Shown: piece after piece, positions 47,833 to 56,478 of the stretch | How the letters are laid out: each line of letters begins with the position of its first letter | Numbering within the stretch: position 1 is the first letter of the stretch | Origin: Dyella sp. M7H15-1 | GTDB lineage: Bacteria; Pseudomonadota; Gammaproteobacteria; Xanthomonadales; Rhodanobacteraceae | DNA length: 64,000 nucleotides | Direction of reading: 5' to 3' | NCBI RefSeq assembly: GCF_004114615.1 | Contig: NZ_CP035300.1 | Span: 682,001-746,000 of the forward strand | Position numbers and translations under genes: made by a program | The notes under the pieces: generated by a model | What the model was told of the DNA's origin: nothing | Seen by the model: only the letters and a program-made list of their open reading frames with translations | Database searches by the model: none

Positions 47833-48330
47833 GATGCAACCCTCCTCTAGTTAGTCATAGAGGCGCGGGATCGTGCTGGCGACGCCGCATGAGGCCGCGC
47901 TTTGGCGGGCCGTCATGGTCGTCCTTCGCGTACGGGACGCAGGGCGGTCATGGCGGGAAGGCGGTTCGGGGCCGCACGGCTAGCCTTCTCCCATTGCCGG
48001 CAATGGTCAAGTTGCAATGCGAGGAGGCCAAGGCAACGACAATCGTTAACACGATGTGAGCGAGGCACGGAACCGCAGGCCGCGTGAAAGGTCTGTGTGG
48101 CATTGTTGGATGCTTGCAATGAGTGCATCGATTGAATGCATGAATGCATCGATCATGCTTGCCAATCATCCTGAGTTTTCTGATCGAAGTGGATCACAGC
48201 GCTATCTTTAGCTTCGCACTACCTTGACGGGATGCATCCTAGGATGATTGCTCCTTCACGGCACATGGTCATCTACTCGGTCGCCGCGGTGGATATTGGC
48301 AAATAACTTTAAACCGTAAGGATGGTACTT
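47833..48330. other. Intergenic, promoters presumed
   Basis: 498 bp between divergent genes. No credible protein. A short imperfect repeat of TGCATCGAT/TGAATGCATGAATGCATCGAT-like words occurs at 48119-48150. It should contain promoters for the EF-G paralogue (left) and the small gene (right), but I cannot assign boxes with confidence. Confidence 0.45.
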
Positions 48331-48618
48331 ATGACAACGCAAAACATTCCAAAGGTCGAACTGCCAAGGCGAATCACGCGCGGGGAAACCGTAACGCTCA
48401 GTGGGTCAGAGGTTGTTGACGAGCGGGCAATAAAAAAAATTGCTCTCACATTATACGGTAGGGATGAAAAATCTTCTTTGGCTGAGATAGAACGGGTTGA
48501 CACCATGAGCATACGCTTCACCGTGCCCGAGGATTTTCCCGAGAATAATGTTGCGCGTCTGTTGATACAAAATGGTGTCGGCGATAGGGTCTTCCTGGGT
48601 ACCGTGCACGTGGATTAG
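48331..48618 (+). CDS. Small hypothetical protein
   Basis: A 95-residue soluble protein. The ATG at 48331 is preferred over one 9 bp upstream because of an AAGGA ribosome-binding site 8 bp before it. Predicted mostly beta with a charged middle (LTLYGRDEKSSLAEIERVD). No family recognised. It precedes the proline-rich gene by 15 bp and may be expressed with it. Confidence 0.6.
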   Translation: MTTQNIPKVELPRRITRGETVTLSGSEVVDERAIKKIALTLYGRDEKSSLAEIERVDTMSIRFTVPEDFPENNVARLLIQNGVGDRVFLGTVHVD

Positions 48619-48633
48619 TTTCCATCCGGCGAT

Positions 48634-50679
48634 ATGGAAGAAACGGAAGGGGCGGCTGCAAGGTCGCCCTCTTTTATTTTGGAACATCTTGAGTCGGCAG
48701 GAACAGCCGCTCCCATTACACTGGCGCACATGCCGCCCTCACCCCCGGAACAACCCGGTCGCCCCCAACCTTCCGTGTTGATCACGTCGCCTCGCGACGC
48801 GACCAGCTGGGCGATCGTCTATCGACGTCGCCTGCGCGAAAAGCCGCGTGACCGCCTGCTGAAAGTCGCAGGCGTGGTGGGTGCATTGCTGGTGCACCTG
48901 ATCTTTCTGCTCGGGGCGATACTTGGTTCTCCATACGAGTTGCCGCCGCCACCGCCGGAGCCCAAGGGCACGACGCTGTTGGTGCGCCTGATCAACAACA
49001 AGCCGCCACCACCACCACCGGTGCGTGGTGTGCCGCCCAAGGAGCACGGGCCGACGCATCGCGGCAACCCTTCGCAGGTGGTGCATGCAACGCACGAGAC
49101 GTCGACAGCGGCACCGGTCGCCGTCGTCGAGCAGCCCGCTCCCGCGCCGAAACAACCGCCGGTGGTGGCGCAGGCCAAACAACAGGCTGCGTCTGAAAAA
49201 CCGAAGCCTATGGCTGCGCCATTGCCACCGATCACCTTGCCCAAGCCTTCGCCGGCGCCGTTGGTGGAGGCTAAGCCGATCGGTTTGCCACCACCTGCGT
49301 TGTCGCTGCAGGCGGTGCAGGCTCTGCAACCCGTGCCGCCCCAGTTCCAGCCCGAGCCGGTGCGCAAGGCGCAAGCGGAAGGCACGCAGCCGATGCCGCC
49401 GCCGCCCTCGCTGGCGTTGCCGACACAACCCGCGCAATCCGCACCCACCGTCACCCCGCCGCAGATGGCCGTGGAAAAACCTTCGCTGCAACCGATCGCG
49501 ATACCTCAAGTTACGGCGGTAGCTCCCACGCCCTCACCGGCTGCGCCGCCAGCGTCGTCATTGCAGTCGATTCCCATGCCGGCGCAGCCGGCGCCATCGG
49601 TCAATCTGCAATCGTCGGTCACCCCATTGGAGATACCGAGCGTGCCGCGCACAGCACAACAAGTGGTATCGCCGGCACTGCGTGCCGAACAAGCCCAGCT
49701 CGCGCCAGTGCCGGTGACGCCGGCGGCCGTGCCCACGCCTAACCTCACGCCCGCAGCTCCTGCGTTGACGGTGGAAGCGCCGAAGCTTGCCGTGCCTGCG
49801 GTGTCATGGCAGCCACAACTTAGCGCGACGCCCACATCGACACCTTCGACGTCACAGATCCAGTCGCCCGAATCGCCATCGAATGAAAAGGCTGCGGCGG
49901 AAACAGCGTCACCCACCAACACCCCCGAGTTATCGAGCGCGCCGGCCAGCGAAGGCCATGCCAGCGTTAGCACCGCGCCGAACGCCACGCCGCAAGGCAG
50001 CGAGACGGGCAATCCCGGCCAGCCGAACGGTATCAATCAGTCATCGGAAAGCAATGCCCAAGGTACGCAGCCTTCGCCCTCCACCGGCACGGGCAACACG
50101 GCAGGCGGGCAGGGCGCCGGTACGTACGGCACGCCGAATGGCACCTACGTTCAGCTCATGCCGCGAGGCGATACGCAGATCATGTCGCACAACACAAATT
50201 TGCCGAAATATCGGGCGACGCGGTTTGATCAGTATTGGACGCCGAGGGGTGAAAGCTCGGTCGATACCGCTTTGCGCCATGCCGTCGAAAAGACCACCAT
50301 TAGTCACACCTTCAACTTGCCCCAAGGTGTACGCATCAAGTGCGCAGTGATGCCATTGCTGCCGTCGTCGCTGTTTGGTTGCACCAATCCTGATCCACCG
50401 GCCGTGCCATTACCGCAGAAGATCTACGATCGTCTCAACTTGCCCACAGCCAACGCATCGGTACCGAAAACCGTGCCCGTGACTGCGGCTACTCAGGCTG
50501 AACCTGCGGCGCCGGTTGCCTTGGATAACAGCGCCGAGTGTGCGGCGGCACGTGTCAGTGGCGGGCCGATGCCACCGAATTGTCCAGCGGTGCCGACACC
50601 GGCGGCGCCTGCAAGGCCGCTGCATTTGCCCGCATCGGCTTCAACGTCGTGGGTGCCGGCCAGCGATCAATTCCATTAG
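48634..50679 (+). CDS. Proline-rich, TonB-like inner membrane protein of unknown function
   Basis: A 681-residue protein with a cytoplasmic N-terminus (about 1-75, basic RRRLREKPRDRLLK before the membrane), one transmembrane helix (VAGVVGALLVHLIFLLGAIL, about 78-97) and a very long periplasmic Pro/Ala/Gln/Ser-rich region (about 102-495). The topology resembles TonB or TolA. A folded C-terminal domain (about 510-620) contains YRATRFDQYWTPRGESSVDT, and two Cys pairs (IKCAVM, FGCTNP; ECAAAR, NCPAVP) that may form disulfides. No TonB C-terminal motif is visible, so transport energising is only a possibility. Confidence 0.75.
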   Translation: MEETEGAAARSPSFILEHLESAGTAAPITLAHMPPSPPEQPGRPQPSVLITSPRDATSWAIVYRRRLREKPRDRLLKVAGVVGALLVHLIFLLGAILGSPYELPPPPPEPKGTTLLVRLINNKPPPPPPVRGVPPKEHGPTHRGNPSQVVHATHETSTAAPVAVVEQPAPAPKQPPVVAQAKQQAASEKPKPMAAPLPPITLPKPSPAPLVEAKPIGLPPPALSLQAVQALQPVPPQFQPEPVRKAQAEGTQPMPPPPSLALPTQPAQSAPTVTPPQMAVEKPSLQPIAIPQVTAVAPTPSPAAPPASSLQSIPMPAQPAPSVNLQSSVTPLEIPSVPRTAQQVVSPALRAEQAQLAPVPVTPAAVPTPNLTPAAPALTVEAPKLAVPAVSWQPQLSATPTSTPSTSQIQSPESPSNEKAAAETASPTNTPELSSAPASEGHASVSTAPNATPQGSETGNPGQPNGINQSSESNAQGTQPSPSTGTGNTAGGQGAGTYGTPNGTYVQLMPRGDTQIMSHNTNLPKYRATRFDQYWTPRGESSVDTALRHAVEKTTISHTFNLPQGVRIKCAVMPLLPSSLFGCTNPDPPAVPLPQKIYDRLNLPTANASVPKTVPVTAATQAEPAAPVALDNSAECAAARVSGGPMPPNCPAVPTPAAPARPLHLPASASTSWVPASDQFH

Positions 50680-50728
50680 CGGGAGACTTACGGGGAGCAA
50701 CATGCTTATTCAGTGTTGCCTTAAGACA

Positions 50729-52984
50729 TCACAACAACCGCAGCCATTCCTTCATCAGCGGCAACCGCCGCACGCGCACCGCACTGACACGGAACACCGC
50801 ATTGGCCAGTGCCGGCGCTACCGTAGGCATGGCAAGGAAGCTGGCGCCTGTGGGATCGCCATCACCGGGTACGGTGATCACTTCCACTGTGTTGGGCAAT
50901 TGCGCCATGCTGGCAAGTGGATAATCTTTCCAGGTGCTCTGCTGCACCTTGCCATCCTTGACGGTGATGGCAAGGTTGAGTGCGCTGGACAGCGCGTCCA
51001 GGGTGGCACCGGCCACCTGACCTTCCAGGCCCTTCGGATTGATGACACGGCCTACATCAACCGCACAAACGGCGCGCTCGATGGTGAGTTTTTCGCCTTG
51101 CATCGACACTTCGATGGCATGCGCGACATACGCACCGTCGACATGCCAACAGGCGATGCCCAGGCCATTGACCGAGCGTAGCCAGTCTTTCCAACGGATG
51201 TGGTCGGCTACCAACTTCAGCACATTGATCAGTCGCGCCGTGTCGATGGCGCCGCCACCTTGCAGCGGCACTAGTCGTGGTTCGCCGATTAGACGCAGGC
51301 GTGTGTCGAGCGGATCTTCCTTGAGCGAATGTGCGATCTCGTCAATGAAGCTGTCGACCGCAAAGGCATTGGTGACCTCCGGCATGCCACTGTGCGGACC
51401 ACGCGGTATCGCTGATGTCAGGCTGAACCAGTCGCTGCGATAATGGGGTACGAGACCGGCAGGAAGCTGGTTTTCGCTGACTTCCGATGTCCATAGATGA
51501 TCGCTGGATACGCCGCGGCCAGTGAGCGTGGAAGCGCTGGCAAGGCGCTGGTTCCATGCAACCACGTGACGCTTGGCGTCGACGATCGCATGGAACGTGT
51601 GCACGGTGCCAGAGCGGTAATAATCGTGCGTGAGGTCTTCATCGCGCGGCCAGAACAGGCGTAGCGGTTTGTTGACGGCCTGCGCCAGCAACACGGCTTC
51701 GGCCACGTAGTCGTGATCGAGACGGCGGCCGTAACCACCGCCGATGCGCGACTGTCGGATGTCGATTTGATCCGGCGGCAGGCCGGTCAGGCGTTGCACC
51801 ACGGTCCATGCCTGTTGTGGGGATTGCGTGGGCACGTAGAGCGTGGCGCCGGTTTTGTCGATGCGGACCAAGCAGTTCATCGGCTCGCTCGTCGCGTGTG
51901 CGAGCCACGGCTGGTAATACGTGGCTTCGACGCGGCGTGCGGCTTTGTGGCCAGCCTTGTCGACATTGCCGTCATCGCGCACGCGCGTGGTCGGCGCACT
52001 GTCGCTGTTCAACAACGACGTGGCCTGTTGTTCCAGCGTGGCCGTGTTTTCGTTGCCACTGGCACCAGGTTTCCAATCCAGCTTCAACGCACGCCGGCCC
52101 TGCAAGGCCAGCCAGGTGTTTTCAGCAATCACCGCCACGGCGGGCGCGATCACGGTTTGTCCCGGCGGCCATTTCGGATCGGGCTTGAGCTCGATCACGT
52201 CGATCACGCCCTTGATCGCCAGTGCAGGGCTTTTGTCGAGTTGTTCGAGCTGACCATCCGGCCATGGGCTGTGCGCCAGCACCGCTACGACTGCATCGCC
52301 AAAGTGCTGGTCGAGCGAATAAGGGGTTCGTCCGGTGACGATGTTGCGTGCATCGACGTCGCCTGCCGGCTGGCCGATCAGCGTGTAGCGATCCGGCGTC
52401 TTTACGGCGACGGGTGTTTGCGGCGGTGTGATCTTCGCAGCGGCTGCGGCAAGCGCGCCATAACCGAAACGGCGACCATCCGGTGCGATCACCATGCCTT
52501 TTTCGGTACGCAGACGATCGGCCGGTATGCCCAGTTGCTGGGCCGCGGCCTGCATCAGCAACCAGCGCGCCAGTGCCCCGGCTGCTCGCAAATCGCGCCA
52601 TGCGCGCGGGATGGAGTTGCCCGTTCCGCCCATTTGCTGGCCATAGGTCCAGTCCGGCTTGCCGTTGTGGTTGCTTACACCCAGGCCAAGCGACACGACG
52701 CGCACGCGTTGCCAATCGGCATCCAGTTCATCGGCGATGATGCGCGGCAGCGAGGTGGCAACGCCGGTGCCGGTATCCGGATCGCGCGCGCCGATCAGCA
52801 CGCCGCCATCCTGGTCGATACGCACATACAGACCCAGGGCAGAGAGGTTGTCGCCCAGCATGTCCAGCGGCACCGGTGCGGTATCGGCCGCTTCGGCGAT
52901 ACGGATGCCTACGATCAGTGCGCCAGCAGCGCCAGCCATAACCTGCAGGAAGCCACGGCGAGACAGTTTTACTTGGCCGCTCAT
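50729..52984 (-). CDS. Molybdenum hydroxylase large subunit, IorB-like, atypical active site
   Basis: A 751-residue molybdopterin-binding subunit of the xanthine oxidase/isoquinoline 1-oxidoreductase family. A twin-arginine signal opens it (SRRGFLQVMAGAAGALIVGI). Moco-binding strings: GGGYGRRLDHDYVAEAVLLA, SPQQAWTVVQRLTGL, HSGMPEVTNAFAVDSF. At the C-terminus the conserved GE-P-G-x-P-P-x-APA segment, which carries the catalytic Glu, reads PTGASFLAMPTVAPALANAV: Phe716 stands where Glu is expected. Its ATG overlaps the stop of the Fe-S subunit (ATGA). Exported as a complex with the small subunit. Catalysis by the usual mechanism is doubtful. Confidence 0.85.
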   Translation of the reverse strand: MSGQVKLSRRGFLQVMAGAAGALIVGIRIAEAADTAPVPLDMLGDNLSALGLYVRIDQDGGVLIGARDPDTGTGVATSLPRIIADELDADWQRVRVVSLGLGVSNHNGKPDWTYGQQMGGTGNSIPRAWRDLRAAGALARWLLMQAAAQQLGIPADRLRTEKGMVIAPDGRRFGYGALAAAAAKITPPQTPVAVKTPDRYTLIGQPAGDVDARNIVTGRTPYSLDQHFGDAVVAVLAHSPWPDGQLEQLDKSPALAIKGVIDVIELKPDPKWPPGQTVIAPAVAVIAENTWLALQGRRALKLDWKPGASGNENTATLEQQATSLLNSDSAPTTRVRDDGNVDKAGHKAARRVEATYYQPWLAHATSEPMNCLVRIDKTGATLYVPTQSPQQAWTVVQRLTGLPPDQIDIRQSRIGGGYGRRLDHDYVAEAVLLAQAVNKPLRLFWPRDEDLTHDYYRSGTVHTFHAIVDAKRHVVAWNQRLASASTLTGRGVSSDHLWTSEVSENQLPAGLVPHYRSDWFSLTSAIPRGPHSGMPEVTNAFAVDSFIDEIAHSLKEDPLDTRLRLIGEPRLVPLQGGGAIDTARLINVLKLVADHIRWKDWLRSVNGLGIACWHVDGAYVAHAIEVSMQGEKLTIERAVCAVDVGRVINPKGLEGQVAGATLDALSSALNLAITVKDGKVQQSTWKDYPLASMAQLPNTVEVITVPGDGDPTGASFLAMPTVAPALANAVFRVSAVRVRRLPLMKEWLRLL

Positions 52985-53508
52985 GCCTTGGCTCCTTGTT
53001 TCATCGCGGCAGCGGCGCGCTTGATGGCGCTGCGCACGCGCGTCTGGCAACCGCAACGGCAGAGATTGGGCAGCGTATCGATGTCGCTGTCGGCAGGATC
53101 CTTGTGGCGGTTGAGCAGATCCATCGAGGCAATCAGCCAGCCTGGCGTGCAGTAGCCACAGCCGATCGCATCCTCATCGATAAAGGCTTGCTGCAGCGGA
53201 TGTAGCCCGCCTTTGGCATCGACCAGCCCCTCGACGGTGACCACCTGCTTGCCGGTCAGCTTGCTCATCGTTACGCCGATGGATGAGGTGGCCTTGCCGT
53301 CGACCAGCACCAGATCCGCGCCGCCTTGGCCATGCTCGCCACCGTACTTGGTGCCATCCAGCCGCAATACGTCGCGCAGGTACCACAGCAGCGGCATCTG
53401 TGGATCGCCAGTGTGGTGGTAGTGCTCGCCGTTGATCTGCAGCTCGATCCCGGAAGGAACCGGGGCGACATCCCCGCTATGCGCCGGCGCGGCGTGGTCT
53501 TGCGCCAT
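52981..53508 (-). CDS. [2Fe-2S] subunit, IorA-like, N-terminal cluster ligands missing
   Basis: A 175-residue partner of the molybdenum subunit. The C-terminal helical [2Fe-2S] domain is normal: GCGYC (Cys117, Cys120) and NLCRCG (Cys150, Cys152). The N-terminal plant-ferredoxin domain is recognisable (LRDVLRLDGTKYG) but its cluster motif, normally GCG-x-GQCGAC, reads GGEHGQGGADLVLVDG: all three cysteines are replaced (Gly57, Gly62, Asp65) and the fourth is also absent (Ile77). ATG 53508 is chosen for its AGGAGA ribosome-binding site. Without that cluster the normal exit path for electrons is cut. Confidence 0.85.
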   Translation of the reverse strand: MAQDHAAPAHSGDVAPVPSGIELQINGEHYHHTGDPQMPLLWYLRDVLRLDGTKYGGEHGQGGADLVLVDGKATSSIGVTMSKLTGKQVVTVEGLVDAKGGLHPLQQAFIDEDAIGCGYCTPGWLIASMDLLNRHKDPADSDIDTLPNLCRCGCQTRVRSAIKRAAAAMKQGAKA

Positions 53509-53560
53509 CTGATGGGTTCTCCTGATACCTAGCGCCACATTGTGGCATTGCCGCAAGAAG

Positions 53561-54880
53561 TTAGGGCGTTACGGGCCTGAACAAACGGCGCCAGATCCAA
53601 TAAACCGGGATGCCGGCGATCATGATGGCCAGCCCGATACCCGTGTTGACCAGGCTAGTGCGCAGGCTCTGCACCACGACCAGGCCGATGGTGACGATAA
53701 AGATCAGCGGCAGCAGCGGGTAGCCCGGCACCTTGAACGACACCTCGCTTTGCTGCTTGTGGCGATACCAGAACAGCGTGCTCACACCCACCGCGCAAGC
53801 CAACCAATCACCGAAGGTGGCGTAGTCCAGCAATTGCCCGTAGCTGCCCGACAGTACCAACACGATTGACCAGCCGGTCAGCAACAACAGGGCAAGATTG
53901 GGGGTGTGATGACGTGCGTGCAGTCGCCCCACACTGGCGAAGAACAAACCATCCTCGCCCATCACCTGCAGCACGCGCGCGCCAGCTACCAGTGTGATGT
54001 TGCAGAAGCCAAAGGTGGAAATGGCGATGCCCACGGCGATCAGCTTGGCGCCGGTCGGACCCAACACCTTGTCCATCACATCGGCAGCCGGCGTACTGCT
54101 GAGCGCCAGGCCAGCGTGGCCGAGCACCGCCAGATAGGCCACGTTGACCAGCGCGTAAGCCGTGATTACGCCGAGCATACCCAGCAGCAGCGCGCGCGGC
54201 AGGGTACGCTGCGGTTCGCGCACTTCGCCGGCCAGGTTGTTGAGATAGGTGAAGCCCGAATACGCAAACAGCACCGGCAACGATGCGCTCATGAAACCAA
54301 CACCACTGCGTGAAGCATCCACGGTGAGCACCGAAGTTTTACCGGCGCCGGCAAGGAATAGCCCACACACCACCAGCACGACAACTGCCAGCAATTTCAG
54401 CAGCGTGAACAGGTTCTGCATCTGCACGCCAAATTTCAACCCGAACAGATTGATGCCGGCGACAAGTACCAGCGCACCAGCCGCCAGCGGTGTTGCCGTG
54501 CTCATCGGAAGCCCGAACACGGAAGCGGCGTAGCTGGCAAAGATGGTGGCCACCGCGGCGCTGGAACCGGAATAGATCACCAGCAACATGGTCCAGCCGA
54601 ACAGAAAGCCGGCCAGTGGCCCGAAGGCTTCGCGCAGATAGACGTAGCTGCCACCGGCGTGCGGCCTGCGCGCGCCCAGCTCCGCGTAGCAAAGCGCACC
54701 GATCAGGGTGAGCACGCCGGCGCCGATCCACATCAGCAACAGGGCGAGCCCTGATTCCGTGCGTTGCGCGGCAATGCCGGGATTGAGGAAGATGCCGCCA
54801 CCGATGATGCCGCCGATCACCACCAACGCCGCATCCCGCAGACGAAGGCTGCGCTGATAGCCGGTAACCGATGACATCAT
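53561..54880 (-). CDS. APC-family amino acid permease
   Basis: A 439-residue transporter with about 12 transmembrane helices. TM1 carries the broken-helix motif VVIGGIIGGGIFLNPG (residues 20-35), and YAELGARRPHAGGSYVYLRE follows TM2, diagnostic of the amino acid-polyamine-organocation superfamily. TM6 contains LPVLFAYSGFTYLNNLAGEV with REPQRTLPRA, as in cationic/neutral amino acid and LAT-type exchangers. Substrate is not predictable. Monocistronic; divergent from gcdH. Confidence 0.9.
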   Translation of the reverse strand: MMSSVTGYQRSLRLRDAALVVIGGIIGGGIFLNPGIAAQRTESGLALLLMWIGAGVLTLIGALCYAELGARRPHAGGSYVYLREAFGPLAGFLFGWTMLLVIYSGSSAAVATIFASYAASVFGLPMSTATPLAAGALVLVAGINLFGLKFGVQMQNLFTLLKLLAVVVLVVCGLFLAGAGKTSVLTVDASRSGVGFMSASLPVLFAYSGFTYLNNLAGEVREPQRTLPRALLLGMLGVITAYALVNVAYLAVLGHAGLALSSTPAADVMDKVLGPTGAKLIAVGIAISTFGFCNITLVAGARVLQVMGEDGLFFASVGRLHARHHTPNLALLLLTGWSIVLVLSGSYGQLLDYATFGDWLACAVGVSTLFWYRHKQQSEVSFKVPGYPLLPLIFIVTIGLVVVQSLRTSLVNTGIGLAIMIAGIPVYWIWRRLFRPVTP

Positions 54881-55095
54881 GGGTTGGTCCCTTAGGATGA
54901 AAAACGCAGCATGGCAATCGGGCAGCGATCCGGCAAGCTGCTTTTGATTCTGGGGCGGTCAGCTTGACGAAGAACAAGTTCAGGGAAACCCCATCGGCGT
55001 CCCCCGCATCGGGTGCACTAAAATAGATATAAACGTACTTAATGGGGTGGCAGCAGCTACAATTATGGGTTCTCCCGATCGTTTCCGGAATTTCT

Positions 55096-56265
55096 ATGGC
55101 AGCCCGCTTGAATCCGCTTGATCTGTATGACGTCCGCTCCCTTCTCACCGATGAAGAGCGCATAGTGCAGGACACCGTTGGCCGCTTTGTCGATGAAAAA
55201 GTGCTGCCGATCATCGGCGATTGCTTCGATCAGGGCCGTTTCCCAAAGGAACTGATCCCGGATGTCGCCAACCTGGGCCTGCTGGGCGCCACCATTCCCG
55301 AAAAATACGGCTGTGCTGGCATGAACGGCGTTAGCTACGGCCTGATCTGCCAGGAACTGGAGCGCGGCGATTCCGGCCTGCGCAGCTTCGCCTCGGTGCA
55401 AAGTTCGCTGTGCATGTATCCGATCTACGCCTACGGCAACGAAGAGCAAAAAATGCACTATCTGCCGAAAATGGCTGCAGGCGAAGTGATCGGCTGCTTT
55501 GGCCTGACGGAACCGCACGGCGGTTCCGATCCGGCCAACATGAAGACCAACGCCAAGAAAGACGGCGACGACTGGGTCATCAACGGCGCCAAGATGTGGA
55601 TTACCAACGGCAACATCGCGCAGATCGCGATTGTCTGGGTGCAGACCGAAGACGGTATCCAGGGTTTTATCGTCCCTACTGATGCCAAGGGCTTCACCGC
55701 GCAGGAAGTGCACAAGAAGATGAGCCTGCGCGCTTCGGTCACTTCCGCACTGTTTTTCGACAATGTGCGTGTGCCGGACGCCAACCGCCTGCCGAACGTA
55801 AAGGGCTTGAAGGGCCCGCTGGGCTGCCTGACCCAGGCACGTTATGGCATCACTTGGGGCCCGATCGGCGCCGCCCAGGCCTGCCTGAAGGAAGTGCTGG
55901 ATTACACTCAAGAGCGTGTGCTGTTCGGCCGCCCGCTAGCCTCCAACCAGGCGATCCAGTTGAAGATGGCCGACATGGCCCGTCGTATCACCACCGCACA
56001 GTTGCTGTCGTTGCAGCTGGGCCGCCTGAAGGATGCCGGCAAGATGGAACCCACGCAGGTGTCGCTGGCCAAGTGGAACAATTGCCGCATGGCGATCGAC
56101 ATCGCACGCGAATGCCGCGACATTCTCGGCGGCGCCGGTATCACGGTCGAACACTCCGCGATCCGCCATGCGCTGAATCTGGAATCGGTCATCACCTATG
56201 AAGGTACCGAGACTGTGCATCAGTTGGTGGTCGGTCGCGAATTGACAGGTATCAACGCGTTCTGA
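55096..56265 (+). CDS. gcdH: Glutaryl-CoA dehydrogenase
   Basis: A 389-residue acyl-CoA dehydrogenase that oxidises and decarboxylates glutaryl-CoA to crotonyl-CoA in lysine and tryptophan breakdown. Flavin-binding: IGCFGLTEPHGGSDPANMKT and WITNGNIAQIAIVW. Substrate specificity and catalytic Glu: ESVITYEGTETVHQLVVGRE, with the Y-E-G-T as in GcdH, and RSFASVQSSLCMYPIYAYG near residue 95-115. The ATG at 55096 begins the typical start; an earlier in-frame ATG runs into the promoter. Confidence 0.92.
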   Translation: MAARLNPLDLYDVRSLLTDEERIVQDTVGRFVDEKVLPIIGDCFDQGRFPKELIPDVANLGLLGATIPEKYGCAGMNGVSYGLICQELERGDSGLRSFASVQSSLCMYPIYAYGNEEQKMHYLPKMAAGEVIGCFGLTEPHGGSDPANMKTNAKKDGDDWVINGAKMWITNGNIAQIAIVWVQTEDGIQGFIVPTDAKGFTAQEVHKKMSLRASVTSALFFDNVRVPDANRLPNVKGLKGPLGCLTQARYGITWGPIGAAQACLKEVLDYTQERVLFGRPLASNQAIQLKMADMARRITTAQLLSLQLGRLKDAGKMEPTQVSLAKWNNCRMAIDIARECRDILGGAGITVEHSAIRHALNLESVITYEGTETVHQLVVGRELTGINAF

Positions 56266-56478
56266 CGTGACTTTCCGTCGCCCCGGCGTAGGCTGCGGCG
56301 GAAGTGATCCAGTACATTCGCATGCTGGAGAGTTTTGTCCACCCCAAGTACATACAGTGTGCCGCGTTGTTTCGCGCATTATGAGATCGCCACACTGGCA
56401 TCAGTCAGGCAAGCCCATCGATAATTCCCTATTTCGTACTGTTGAACGACGCATCATTTTACCGAGAACTTCGCCACT

